Source of the DNA: Blastobasis lacticolella
Lineage: Eukaryota; Arthropoda; Insecta; Lepidoptera; Blastobasidae
NCBI GenBank assembly: GCA_905147135.1
Contig: LR990044.1
Coordinates: 18,669,622-18,733,621 of the forward strand
DNA length: 64,000 bases
Reading direction: 5' to 3'
The notes beneath the pieces are model-generated. The model made no database searches. It had not been told where the DNA came from and was given only the letters and a program-made list of their open reading frames with translations. Both the position numbers and the translations under genes were made by a program. The first letter of the stretch is position 1, and each line of letters starts with the position of its first letter. Positions 1-28,740 of this stretch are shown piece by piece.

Positions 1-114
1 CCTGCCAAGCGTGGAGATTATGGCAATAACCTCCCCTTTCGTGGGAGAGGCCCGAAGTCCTGCAGTGGACTGTTACGGGCTGTGATGATGAAGATGATGT
101 GTTAGATAACTAAT

Positions 115-228
115 GAACTCCTTATATACTTTTTTTTAATACATACTTATTATTCATGCAACACCTAGACCCGTAACAGAAATTAAAACTCAGCCGGGAA
201 TCGAACCCGGGACTGCGTGGCGACTATT
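115..228 (-). mobile_element. tRNA-Gly-headed SINE, partial copy
   Basis: On the minus strand this begins with a tRNA-like arm (cgccacgcagtcccgggttcgattcccggc) and runs into the shared body 'tttctgttacgggtctaggtgtt' and 'aataataagtatg'. The same body follows the tRNA head at 14266, 35203 and 48844. The tRNA A-box half falls into diverged sequence. Confidence 0.75.
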
Positions 229-688
229 ATCCTTTCCACTCAACATAGATAGATATACTCTTTATTGCACACAAAATTACAAGAAAGAAAATTTAACAGG
301 TCTATTGAAACATTCGTAAGTACCTACTTACTACCTAATTTTATTTTATTTTATTTATAGGTAGCATTTCTAAGACAGCCATCGCATTGAACTCTTTTAT
401 ACTAGGGCTAATTTTTTAACCCGCAGTTTAATTTTCTCTGCCCAATAAGTAATTAATTTTCTACTTACTACCAAATTGAGACAAAATGTAATTCTTAATT
501 TTATATACCTAAAATAACAAAATAAAAGTACGACAAAACTTATGTAAAAATAAAAATAAACTTTATTTTTCATTATATGACTCGTCTTTTAATACCTTTT
601 TCATTACTCTATCTCAATAATTGATGGCGCTACTTACCTACTAGTTACTACAACTAAATTAGGCCATCCGCATTGGCGCTAATACTTA

Positions 689-928
689 TTGTACCTACTG
701 TTTTTTACCCCCAGCTGCTCCTCAAGCTCCCAACCCTGGTGCTGGTTCACTGTATTCCTCAATCCCTTGGATGAGAAAAACCAAATGATCTTATGCTGGG
801 TCCCAGGGCCTGAGGGGATCGAAGGCATGACCGATTTCGCTTTCCATCTATTAAATTTGCCAACAATTCCTATCTCGCTTGACAAAGTAAGTGAAATTGT
901 TAGTGGAGTGTGTCAGGACAGACTCTAG
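689..928 (+). pseudogene. LINE RNase H relic
   Basis: The translation near 780-850 reads QMILCWVPGPEGIEGMTDFA. It resembles the (F/L)CWVPGHxGIxGNExAD signature of RNase H domains carried by insect non-LTR retrotransposons. The histidine and the asparagine-glutamate of the signature are lost (PE for HS/HV, MTD for NE.AD), so this is a dead fragment. Neither flank extends the similarity. The clade cannot be told from this piece. Confidence 0.5.
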
Positions 929-1149
929 AGAAAGTTAGTTTTTGAAAATAATATTTTTTTATAACAGTGGGTGTAATATTGCTCTTGCTTCTCCTTCGTC
1001 GGAGGAAGCCAAATAGAGTTACTAAGGCTGTTTATTAGCTCAAGAAGTTAATTATTATTTCTAAAAAAATATTTTACTTTTACACTAGCATTAGTAGTCA
1101 AAGGATTAAGCTACTTGCGCTCGATCATTTATCATTCACACATAACACA

Positions 1150-1215
1150 GATCATTTACCGCACGAGGGCCCGGGCGGGGTCCGCCTTGACCATGATCCA
1201 GGATTTGGAGTGCTC
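1150..1215 (-). mobile_element. SINE-2 tail fragment
   Basis: The string 'gcacgagggcccgggcggggtccgccttgaccatgatccaggatttgg' matches the 3' body of the SINE family present in full at 32812-33112 and 40822-41165. The fragment is in the same orientation as the 32.8-kb copy. Confidence 0.65.
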
Positions 1216-2918
1216 GCTTATTAATTCCACTTATTTTAAATACGATCACGCTGACTCTGTCTCTTCGACCTATGTACGTTAACTACGCAACAGATTTTAA
1301 TGAGGTTTTCAACAATAGATAAGTGATTCAAGAGGAAGTTTTATAGGCATCCCGCCGTCTGTTCCTCTATATCTACCCCTGTACGTAAACTACGGATTTT
1401 AATGCGATTTTCAACAATAATTAGAGGTATTAAAAAGAAAAAGAAAAGTGTAATTAGGGGTAAAGAAGGTGTAGGATAGATGTTGTGTAGGTATATGGGT
1501 AGGATAGGATAGGGTAGGGTTAGGACTCCATGCGAACGAAGGCGCGCTGGGTCCACTGCCGGAATACCAGGTGAGTCATGCCAATTTACTTTCCAACCTT
1601 TCCATCCTCGCTATCTTTCAACTTACAATTTTGTGCCGTGTTGCATATACATACTAGTATCCTTACCACTCTCGACCACAAAGTCATCTAAACATCGCCA
1701 TGTGATCAACTCCAGGAAAAAGGTCAGAGTAAAACGAACAAAGTCATTGCTATCGTTTATTGATTTAAAATACAAAACTTAGTGACACAAAGCTCTATCC
1801 CTTTATTGTTACAGTGCCTGCGAACTGACAATTCGATAGGAAATAAACATTATAGCTCCTCGCTCGCACCATAGCTCGCTTTAGACACACGCCCACAGTA
1901 TTTAAATAAATAGTTATAGTACATTACATACCCAAGCAAACACATGGGGCCATGTCCCGAGTAATGGAATAATTTACTAGTCAACGGTTGGTGCTTAATT
2001 TTTAGCTATTGACTAGCCCAAAAACCATTATGTGCTAGGTCTGCCCCCGTGGCGACTGGATCGGCGAGGGTCGCTGGGCGCGACCTCCTCTCATACAATC
2101 AACGGTCACATTATGCCTAATAGTTATACAGAAACAATCCAAGTCACCACAGGGATATTAATGACAATATAATTATTAAAGTAAAATTAAATAATAGCGT
2201 TCATTAACGTAGCAATACAAATTGCAGTTACCATTTTTGTAAAGGGCTGTTACACTTGGAATATCCATCACCAGAGCACAGAAAACAGAATGTGCTATCT
2301 CGCCAGATTTTGAAGAACAATAATTATTTTTGTGCTGTGATTGAGTCACATTGTTTTATTCATTTGCTCCTCTAAGGCCAGATTCCTACAAAGCCAGATT
2401 CAAGCACTATGACCAACTCAAGCTGTGACTTTGTGTGGTAAACACCCCAGTACACAACACTTTCATACAAGTTTCTTTTTCAAATAGACATTTGCAAAAC
2501 CAAATTTTGGCCAGCGCACTCACAAAACATTTCTCGATTTACTCTCGAGAACGAGCCAATAGAACTCTTTTATTAAATGGTAACATCACAATACTTAGAT
2601 AACACTATCTCGTCAAAACAATAAAAGTAAACTTGAAAGTGAAATTCTTACTTAATTTTCACAAATTAGGTCGGGTGAGTCCGGCAGGCAAGTGTGACGT
2701 ATATTCCCAGTGCACGCACCTAACACCAAACAATTCGTGTCACAAAATTGCTCGGAAAACTTTCGGCCTGAGCTGTTACTCTAAACAAAACGCAATCCAC
2801 ACACTCCTCATACATCCCCTACCAAACCTATAAACTCATGAAGCAGTAAAGTATTGCTAACAGTTCGTAATAACCGATAGCCGTAGGGGTGTCTGAAAAA
2901 CTTACAGTAAGTATACAA

Positions 2919-2990
2919 AATAGTTTAAGTGAAAATAGATACACAATAGTTTCAGTGGAAACAGATACACAATAGTTTCAGTGAAAACAG
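2919..2990. repeat. 26-bp tandem repeat, 2.8 copies
   Basis: Units start at 2919, 2945 and 2971, each beginning aatagttt(a/c)agtg(a/g)aaa and ending agatacac. They differ by a few substitutions. The array lies well below the mnb stop, in probable flank. Confidence 0.85.
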
Positions 2991-4253
2991 TTTCAAATCT
3001 ACTGAGAAATTATAACAAAATTGGGAGTCACTCGCGACCAGAAAAAAAAGGAATACTTTAATGCTTCATGTACGCAAATAAATAGCAGTATCATACAAAC
3101 ATACCGTTACAATGTTTTTTTAAAATAATCCTAAGAGGAAGTTTTTATTTATAATATATAAAAACCACAGCAACATCTTGCGTTACAATAAAAGTCTGCT
3201 GTCATTTAGTTGCGTGTTAGTTGCTTTATTCTGAACGTGAGTCTTCAGTCAAGGGTACATTTAACTAAAAATAATTGAAAATAAAATATTTTGCTAAACC
3301 ACAGTCAGTTCAGAATAACGCAGCTAACCCGGGACGGGCCAGTCGCGCGCCATTTTGTTCCGCGTCGAATGAGCGAGGTTTCGAAGGACTAAGGGTCCAC
3401 TTAAAAGAAAACACCGTGACGGCTTTGCTCTACAACAATACAAAATAAAACAATAAAAAAAAATAGCCTCATCGAGTAATGGACGACAAAATAAAAGTAA
3501 CTTTCTTTCTAAGGACAACGCGAGAGGCAGCGCCTCAAAATGGCGCACGAGTGTCCAGTCGCGCTCATATAAATTTCCGGCACAATAAGGCAGTGATTCA
3601 GTGTACTCTATAGAAAATATCTCCGTTACAAAGTTCCACCAGTCTGTTGCAATGAGGTTCATCTGTTGTAGATTCAAATCCAAAAAAGTTGAACAAGTCA
3701 GTAATTCAATGTTATCTTCTATCTGGAATATCCACTTATTTTTTTTTATTATATGTCTCAACATTCTCGTAACCTACAAGTACATTTTGTGTTTTATAGA
3801 ATTACCTATACACTATTTTTCTGTTTAACACTTCGTCTGTATATCTGAGCGGGTCAAAATGGCCCATAACACCGTATCAACACAACACAATAATGTATTG
3901 ATCCATAATGCATTGATCCGGTCAAAAAAGGAATTGGAAAATTTACATTTATACAACTCTGAAATGCGAGGGCTAGGTGGATAAAACATGACAGCCTGCT
4001 CCAAATTGGTTCGTGTGGCGGTTTATTGCTTAATTTACAAAAAATATATCATTTTCCTGTGTAATAAAACAAATTCGTGGTTGGCCCTTTATATTTCAGT
4101 CATCAGTTGCCGACACTTCGAAATGATAAAGCTTGCGATAATAATAAACCGAATGAAAGCTTAACTAGCATAGATCGTAACTAAACTATAGATTATCCAG
4201 TTTAAATTGCAGTCTGTATCCATTAGTTGGTTTCCTAAATTTTATATACAATA

Positions 4254-4259
4254 TTTATT
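4254..4259 (-). terminator. Candidate poly(A) signal for mnb
   Basis: The minus strand reads AATAAA 407 bases past the mnb stop codon, in AT-rich DNA. It is the nearest canonical hexamer I noticed downstream of the stop. Lepidopteran 3'UTRs are often longer, and other AATAAA sites follow (for example near 4021), so this is only a candidate. Confidence 0.25.
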
Positions 4260-4665
4260 TTCTACCATATTGCGTCCTTGATATGCATTGCGTAACAATA
4301 AAAAAACCTAGCTTTCATGCACTCGATGCATCCAGATGTGGTGATGGCGATCGTACGCGATCGATTCGGAACCTTCTAAGTACGGTGAAGCAATTAAATA
4401 ATACACGTTACAACGTAACAAATCGTCACCATAGTATTTTCTTTACAGTCAGACTTATCGCATTAAATAAAAATATAGAACTATAAAATATGGTCATCAG
4501 TCCTGGTTGACCCGCCGCGGTTTGCGCCACGCAGTGACGGGACGCCACTTCGCTGCTCACTTCGCACTGTCACAAGTTTGAGCGTCACTGGAGCACGTCA
4601 CTGGCGTCACTGGCACTGTCACTCGCCTCGCGGGCGGGGCGGGCGTGGGCCCCGCGCTGCGGGGG

Positions 4666-21437
<16,772 letters not shown>

Positions 21438-21830
21438 TCAGTAAGAGCTTACGAGTACGTTGACTACTCTATTGCAAGCCGAGTCGGAGACGAGGTAAGA
21501 GGACGAAGTCTGTGTACATGTTTATATGTGTAGACACACAGTCTATAGCCTCAACTGCAAGACCTGTGGTGCTTGCGCGACCGATACCATGCGACGGAAC
21601 TGCGTGCGTTAGTCCACCACCATGGGCCACCGTTTCGTACGTTGAGGCTACTGGCCGAAACATTTTAGCGCTGCTACGAGCTCGATACGTGTCCCTCCTA
21701 ATACTGTTGCCACCTGCTCGCACGAGGATTTGTACGCGGCCACGGATAACGCTGTATCAGTGGCGGAGTACTGGTCCTCGCAAATTTGACCCGCCACTAG
21801 TCGACACACGAAGAAGTAGACCGTTGTCAA

Positions 21831-21916
21831 AACAAGGTTGGTAAAGGTCTTTCGCTGGGGACCATGAGACTGGATGAAGAGTATCGGGAGCCGATTGGCA
21901 CCCTGTGACGGTAGGT
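21831..21916. repeat. Unnamed dispersed repeat, copy 1
   Basis: The stretch 'aaggttggtaaaggtctttcgctggggaccatgagac...gccgattggcaccctgtgac' aligns over about 85 bases with 61981-62064, which lies in the longest open reading frame of the window. In both copies the minus strand can be read as a related peptide (NRLPILF..SHGPQRKTFTNL against NQLQRLF.WSQGLQRKTLANL). Confidence 0.7.
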
Positions 21917-24900
21917 ATATATTTTTGGTGATGGCGGTCAAAAAGTTGGCGGTAAATGGTGTTTCCGCCATGGCAACTGGGCGTTTTAAGTTCTGAGAAA
22001 CTTTCTTTTGCTTAAAACGATCCGTTTCGTTTTAAGCCAGAGTTCTAAAACTGTAGCTGTATAATAGGAAGGTAGTAGGTAACTAACGATAAAATTTCAT
22101 AACTAATCAATACAGATTAATAGTATACGAGTACCTAAACTGAAGTACAACATAATAACATAACATGAAAAAATATTGATGTCTACAGAGCCTATTTACG
22201 TAAAACAAGCGTGGGAGTTAAGTACTGGAGTCACTAAGTATTAACGAAGAAAAATACCAGACTATTTTCGTCTATATACTGTAATAGAGGTCATACTCAT
22301 TTATAAATAGTATGGATTGAAGAATTTATAATAGGATGCCGTACAGTAGTATCAAATGGGTTTCACTAAAATTCCATGGAATTTTCTATATTAGAAAGTT
22401 GTGCGATACTGTAAGCTTTTGCCCGCGAAATCGTTCGCGTAAAATTCGGTTATGCCGTGTTCCCGGGGGTGTTATTATTAAGCTACAACACTGCAAAATT
22501 GTATCATAGTCGTTCAGTACTTTTTGTGTGAAGGAGTAACATACATCCAAACATTCATCCATCCTCTTTTCCTTACAAACTTTCATATTTATAATTAGTA
22601 AGAGAATGTTCTTGCTGTTAGGTTAGTTGTTGGCTTCATCAATAATCTCTTCACACCGCACCTTACTCCTTACGGCAGCATCACAGCAATTGCATTTGGA
22701 TATTGTTGACTTTTGGTTGCCTATTGTCTTTTTATTTTTAGTCTTGCCGCCTTGTGGTTTTGGTAACAGATTCACGAAATCGCTGAGATTGATTCATTAT
22801 GAAATTTGGATATTTTTTGTGGTGTGTTTATTGAAAATTTTGCGACAGCATCGGTTGGTTTTGTGAAGTCCTGGCGTGTCATGTCACGCAGACAGATAAT
22901 AATTTTTCCCGAAAAAGATGGAAGACAAAGTACGAACTCTACGGTTTATCAATAAAGGAGGCGTATTATGAAACTTTTTGTTTCTGATTTCTTGCGAAAC
23001 GTAATCCTTTTTAAAGGTAGTTTGTCTGTAAACTTTCAATAAATACCTACTAAAGTATTCAAGTAGAATAGGAGCAAAACTTTCGTATTATCGAATTACG
23101 CTTTTGTTACGTACGTTTTTTTGTTAAGCGTTGACGATACTTAAATTATAAGTTTCATCTCAAGAAACATAATCTGGCTAAATACGGGCTTTTCCCACAC
23201 ATCGCTGCAACTCCTGTGTAGCCAGGCTCTACAGCGGTGACCACAGGTCCTGAGTTTTGACACTCAGGCGCGCCCGAGGGCAAGCTAATACTGTCTTTAA
23301 TTTATAGGAGTAGGAAATGTAGCGTTTCCGACTTCATCCGACAAGTATCTTTTGCTCATCTGCCTATTACAATACAAACACGAAGCACTAATATAAAGAA
23401 AACAATCACCGACCGCGCAGATACAGATGGGGACATAGGACGTGCCAAATTGCGAACGCTCATAAGTCAGAACGACATGAGGACAACACGCCGCGGTCGA
23501 CATTGGGAGGGGGGCGGAGGGAAGGGGGGCATAGACTTGTGCGGGAATTCGGTTGACGGACGTTGACCCAAATATGCGGATGACATTGATCGACGACACA
23601 GGCCTACATGCATAAACTAACTAGGTATAAACCTACCTACGTATAAATACGTAGCCACCAGCGGCACATGCGTCGATTCCGCGCGGATTTGGGACTAGGA
23701 AGTTCATTGCTGTTGTTGGTCTCGTTTTTTTTTCGTCCGCAACCGGCCGACTGGCAGACTCGCCCAGATTATGACTCATTCTGTGTTCAACTGTGCGACT
23801 GTATCGATCAAGCGGCTGATTTACACTCGGTACGGTAATTTGGCGACCGAATTCGACCTGCCGTTCGTGTGATTTTGTTCAAGCGTCTGCATTGAGAATA
23901 GTTGTATGTTTTTGTATGGTGGCCGGAAATATTCTCATATTTCGCTCTTCTCGATAATCCGCCATAACATTTTCCACACGGTTGGTACCTTCGTGGGAAC
24001 AAGCGAATGGATAAACAAATATTCAAGACAAACGAAAAATGACCCAAACACCGGGTTTCCCTCGCGACCTAATATGGGGTGACCCAGAAGTGAAGAGACA
24101 AATTTTGATTTAAAATTTTATTTTGCTTTCCTGAAATATTTATTGGATCCAGTGGCACATAACTCTCGTCATCTATTTAACAATAACTTTCTTTTAAAGT
24201 GTTGTTATTCTCAATAATACTTTGGTGCTAATGATTTCGAATATACTTTCATACGTTACGGATCTGCAACTTTATTCTTGATACAGTAGATTTCTTCAGT
24301 TGGAGTTTATGGACTGCATTTAGAATCGATACAGATGGATTTTGTTTGAAGAGGCCCTTTATTGGTGTAATATTGATTGGGATAGCCTTATCAGCTCACC
24401 GAATAGAAATGTGTTTGAATTTTGTCTCTCCTGTATCCTCATATCTCAATTATCCGATAAACACTCGTTCATCAAATATTAGATTGAGAAAATTTAGCAA
24501 CAGTAGCAGATTTACCATTTAATTTATTATACCGAATTATACGATTCTACGAATAAAATAATAGATACGAAATAAAACAGCAATAACCGAAAAATATATT
24601 GTAAACAACGGATTGTTTGATGTTTATTGTCAACATATAGCCCAGTATCACGCAAGAAAAGTTTGTCTATTTACTTCTGGGACTCCTTTTAATTTATTTA
24701 CAAAATTGTTATTTCTTTACAAATCAGTATTCGTGTAGTAGGTACTCTCTCATTGGCATATAATGTAATTATGTTGGCAACTTCAAAAACATGGCGCCAA
24801 AACTTCTTTATTCGACAACCCTTCGAGTATACTGTATCAGGGTGCTACACGTCTGTTTTCTTTTCATCTCTCGTCAGACATACGTTAGGATTTTCCACAT

Positions 24901-26299
24901 TTCCACCACGTTTCCACGGCTGATATGTATAATGGCATGTTGCATAACTCCCGAGTCCGCTGCAGCCGCCGCGTCGCCCCACGGAAGTGTCGCCGCATAT
25001 CGATGCGGCCATACGATAACCCAAATTTCAGACAGCGACCTACATATTAGAGAGTACATTTTACAGGCTGGCGGGCACCCCAACAAACGGCGAGGCCTCG
25101 TTACACATCCACCGCCGCAGCTACCCACCTACCTACCTACGTAGCCATAACACACATACACGCGCACCACCCGGTTGCTAGGGCGCCTTGTTGCTGACCG
25201 GGGGCGGTTCAATCGCGCAGATGAATTCGGCGCGTACAGGAAATCTGCTCGCGTTTGGCTTCGATAATCTTGGAGATTGCGTTTCGTATATTACGTGGGC
25301 ATTTCGTGTACAATTTCGTATCTACTTAGAATTAGGTTGCCGAAAGGTTTCGTATTGGGGTGGTCGATGACGTGGTGGTTGGGGTTGTCGTCATGCAGAC
25401 GCGAGGAGTCGTCGAGGGTGCGTGGAGGCTGCGCGGCAGGCCAGTGACCGCGGCACGTGGTCGCGAGATGAACGCGTCGGGCCGGGGAGAGACGGCGCGC
25501 GGCGGCTGTCATTGATTTTCCCCGCGCCCCGCACCCCCCGGGCGGTACCCTCCGCCGCGTCTCACCCACTTCCAGCGGCCGATAACAAGGTTAACGGGCG
25601 ACGTGAGCGTCTCCTAAACTTTAATTATACCCGTACAGCCGTCGTGCATGCTTAACCCGGTCTCTGGGCAGAGTTTTGTTTGCGGCGCGGAACGGACGGA
25701 CGGACGGACCGCCCCGCCGACCTGCAGACCCGACTCACGGCTGCAACTCGGCCCGCAACTCAATTCAAATGCACTAACGAACGCCTCAACTCATAAGCGT
25801 GGGACGGCGGCGACAACTTCGTCAATTTGTTTGGAACACTTGTTATTCAGTTTATACGCAGCTCTTTGCGAAATCAAATTGGTAACTCGAGACCTGAATC
25901 CTAATTCGTATATAATGGTGAAAATTGGCCGCCTTCGTTTCTTTTACAAGTTACCGGTAATGGTAACATATTTAGGGCCACTTCTGTATTTTTATTTAAT
26001 GAGCGACGAATTTGAAAGATTTTAAGGTTTCTTTATTGGGAAAATAAAGTGGTAACATTTTCATTTACTACGTTGTTCAAGTATATTAATCAGGTACTTC
26101 TTTCATTATAAAAATAACTTAAATACGCCGTTAGATAGAAGATATACAGCTTCCCTTATTCATTCCGTTTTCTTAGGAAAAGCAATGCGTCATACGACAC
26201 AAACCGATATTCCCAAAACACGAAGTCATAATCTGTAAGTTTTATTTCTTCGGCAAGCAACAATGCTTGCATTGTTGTATTTTGATTTTAAGGATAAGG

Positions 26300-26440
26300 T
26301 AGTCAGCGTAATACAGGCATGAGCCATTTCCATCTAGTCCTCACGGTGACAACGCACCGGCGGTTCTGCATTTTTGTTGCCTGCAACCTAAATGCATAAA
26401 CCGTAGATATTATGGTCGACAGTTTGCTCGTTTATCACTT
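26300..26440 (+). mobile_element. Retroposon tail, inverted relative to the 4.9-kb copy
   Basis: The stretch 'cagtcctcacggtgacaacgcacc.gcggttctgcatttttgttgcctgcaacctaaatgcat' is the reverse complement of the stretch at about 4985-5045 with few changes. It is followed by 'gctcgtttatcactt', the counterpart of the other copy's tail. Confidence 0.75.
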
Positions 26441-26520
26441 CGTAGTATATAAAAAAGTACACATATAGTTCGAGATGAATGAGCAGTTTTCCAATAGGTA
26501 TCTAAAGCATTCCTAACCAC

Positions 26521-26820
26521 TCACTAGATGGCGCCCCGACAATTTTGGTAATTGATAATCGCTTGAAATAGGTTTTTAGCAAAGAGGATATAAACACTGG
26601 GTACGTTGTATTGGATAATATTGTATTTGTCAATTGTTTTTAACCATTTTAAAGGTTGTAATAATAATGGAACATAGTGCCAACTTCTGAAAATATTTAT
26701 TTTTACATTTAGTTCAACCTTTAACAGTTATGTTTATATTAATAAACATCACTGCCACCATCATACAGATTATAAAAAGATTACCAATATTGTAGGAGCG
26801 CCATCTATTGATGCTTTTTG
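26521..26820. mobile_element. Probable MITE
   Basis: The left end 'ctcactagatggcgccccgacaattttggtaat' pairs with the reverse complement of the right end 'attaccaatattgtaggagcgccatctattgatg' over about 30 bp. The interior is AT-rich and noncoding. Confidence 0.6.
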
Positions 26821-28479
26821 AAACCAACTATCAATACCTACTGGAAAACTCCTAATTAAAGATCAAAAATGTAAACACACAACTGTCAATGTCAAAGAGA
26901 CTATCCAGAGGTGTAAAACCTTTTTGGTTATGCATCATGCACACTTTTCAGTGTGCTTTACAATGGCTGGTAAACTTTCGAAAACGATATAAATCGATTT
27001 ACCCCCATTTATTCAATTGATTAAAAACAATTGAATAAAATAGTAGCTCGGAAACTATTAGTCCAAGAACACTAGTTAGAAAAGTCCAATATTAGAAAGA
27101 AGTGGCCGCCATTTTGAATCTTATATTATTTTATGTATTATTATTTGAGAAATTAATTAAATATGTCTCGGCGTCGGTCAAAATCTTACTTTCCAAGCCT
27201 TTGCAATAATGTACTGTAACAACGAACCAAAGGTTTAGAATTTCTTACCATTACCAGTGGCATAAATGAAAACTACCCATATTTTATTGAAACAGCACAA
27301 ATATGTAACAAAAAAAATATAGTTCCCTATTTAATTCAGTAAAATATTTTAAAATATTCATATGATTTTATTTCATTTTGAATGTAATAATTTTAATCAA
27401 TATTTCAATGACTTTAAATAATCCACCATTTGGGTTATATTTTTTATAGTAGCAACCCATTTGTTTACATTTTTAATCTTTAATTCGATCTCATACTATA
27501 GTTAGATTGCTGAACCACCACATGAACAATTCGTAGGTACATACGACACCAAAGACTCAAAGCAGACGAGCTCACGAGAAGGTGACACGACACATCCGTC
27601 ACGAAATCAAATAATATCATCTATCACGTCAAAAAGTCGGCGTAACAAGGATCCCCGACGAGACTGGGTTATTTATTATCGGAAGATCCCGCGTTGGCGG
27701 ATGATGACCTTTATACTGATTACATTGCGAAGGTGGCTGTGTTTGGTGTTTACTGTTTACCTTTCCCGGTTTTTACGACTCATCCCCGAGAGCCAATATT
27801 CGGGGTGGTGCGGCTAATTCGCCACGTGGATCGCATTGCGCCTCCAAGCGTTCTGTCAGCTTTAAAAGCTAGACTAACGGCCACCATTGCGAGGTTAACT
27901 GCCAATTTGGCATGGCTCGGTTATGATGAAATAGCAATTGTGCGCTATTCTAAATAGACACAAGCCGTTGGCATCCTTCGGAGTGGCTTTCTGGCGCATT
28001 ATGTTTTATTTATGCGTCGGTGGCGTCAGTCTGACATCATGTGTTGCGCTCCGTGATGCAACCATTGGATCACCGGAGGCTGGTGTCTGGTCCGATCGGG
28101 TGCTTAGTACGGCCGAGTTGTAGCACCGATATGTTGGTTGTTAAAACCAATATTGTGTGCATACAATGGTGTTGCCCATAGAGTGCTAGCGCCAGCTCTC
28201 CGAATTCCGCGCGCGCCAGTGCAGTGCGAGCGGCCGCGGCGCAGTGTCCCAAAAAGGCGATTTGGCCGTATGCTAATTAATTTTTCATAGTCCCGCCGAC
28301 GACACCGCGGCGTATGCAAACGAGCGCTCGTGAATCGGGCGCCCGCGCGGGTTTACAACTTATCACGGCGGCGTAGTATCAATTAAAGCGTCGGAACTGC
28401 GCAAGTTTACATCATTAACACCGTAAAAAGACATTTATTGCGAGAAAATTTGTGCAATCAATTAGGAGTTTTAAGAGGG

Positions 28480-28740
28480 GGGTGGCCGGGGGTGGATGCG
28501 TGCAGGAGTGAAGTGGAGGAGTGCAGCGGGCGGGGCGGCGGGCGGGCCGGGGCGGCGCGCGCATCTGTGTGCATTCGGCATATTTACCCCGATAGTGGGC
28601 GGGCGGGGTCACTGACCCGACCCAATGCAAGGCGCGTACGTAGGCCTCGCAGACGCACCCGCTGCGTTTCATTAGTGCCGCCGCACAGCGCGCCCGCCGC
28701 CCGCCCGCAGACCGCCGACCGCCGCCCGCACTACATACTT
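28480..28740. promoter_or_regulatory. CpG-rich patch, possible promoter
   Basis: This is about 260 bases of very high GC with repeated gggcgg/ccgccc words, standing out from its surroundings. No start codon context or TATA box can be tied to it. It could be an alternative mnb promoter or just GC-rich regulatory DNA. Confidence 0.25.

Larger units (their letters stand above)
1..4665. other. 3'UTR and 3' flank of mnb with repeat fragments
   Basis: No gene is recognised here. The part just below the mnb stop (about 3300-4665) is likely 3'UTR. AATAAA hexamers occur on the minus strand at, for example, 4254-4259, but none can be chosen without transcripts. The rest holds a SINE copy (115-228), a LINE RNase H relic (689-928), a SINE fragment (about 1150-1215), a 26-bp tandem repeat (2919-2990) and AT-rich filler. 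The 146-codon opening at 3324-3764 on the minus strand has no recognisable domain. Confidence 0.6.

Noticed and set aside
1495..1525. Telomere-like gggtaggataggatagggtagggttagg
   Set aside because: Only a short degenerate run; not a (TTAGG)n array, and it does not recur.
3324..3764. 146-codon open frame below the mnb stop on the minus strand
   Set aside because: No domain or family resemblance, Leu/Cys-rich mixture as expected from AT/GC-mixed noncoding DNA, and it lies where the 3'UTR or flank is expected.
22368..22385. 18-bp perfect palindrome aaaattccatggaatttt
   Set aside because: Single short palindrome in AT-rich DNA; expected by chance in a window of this size.
25130..25142. cctacctacctacgta as a splice-donor cluster
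   Set aside because: A simple acct repeat; no pyrimidine tract, exon or phase partner nearby.
27010..27040. Hairpin ttattcaattg / caattgaataa with 8-base loop
   Set aside because: AT-rich 11-bp stem without extended pairing; too short for a miRNA precursor.
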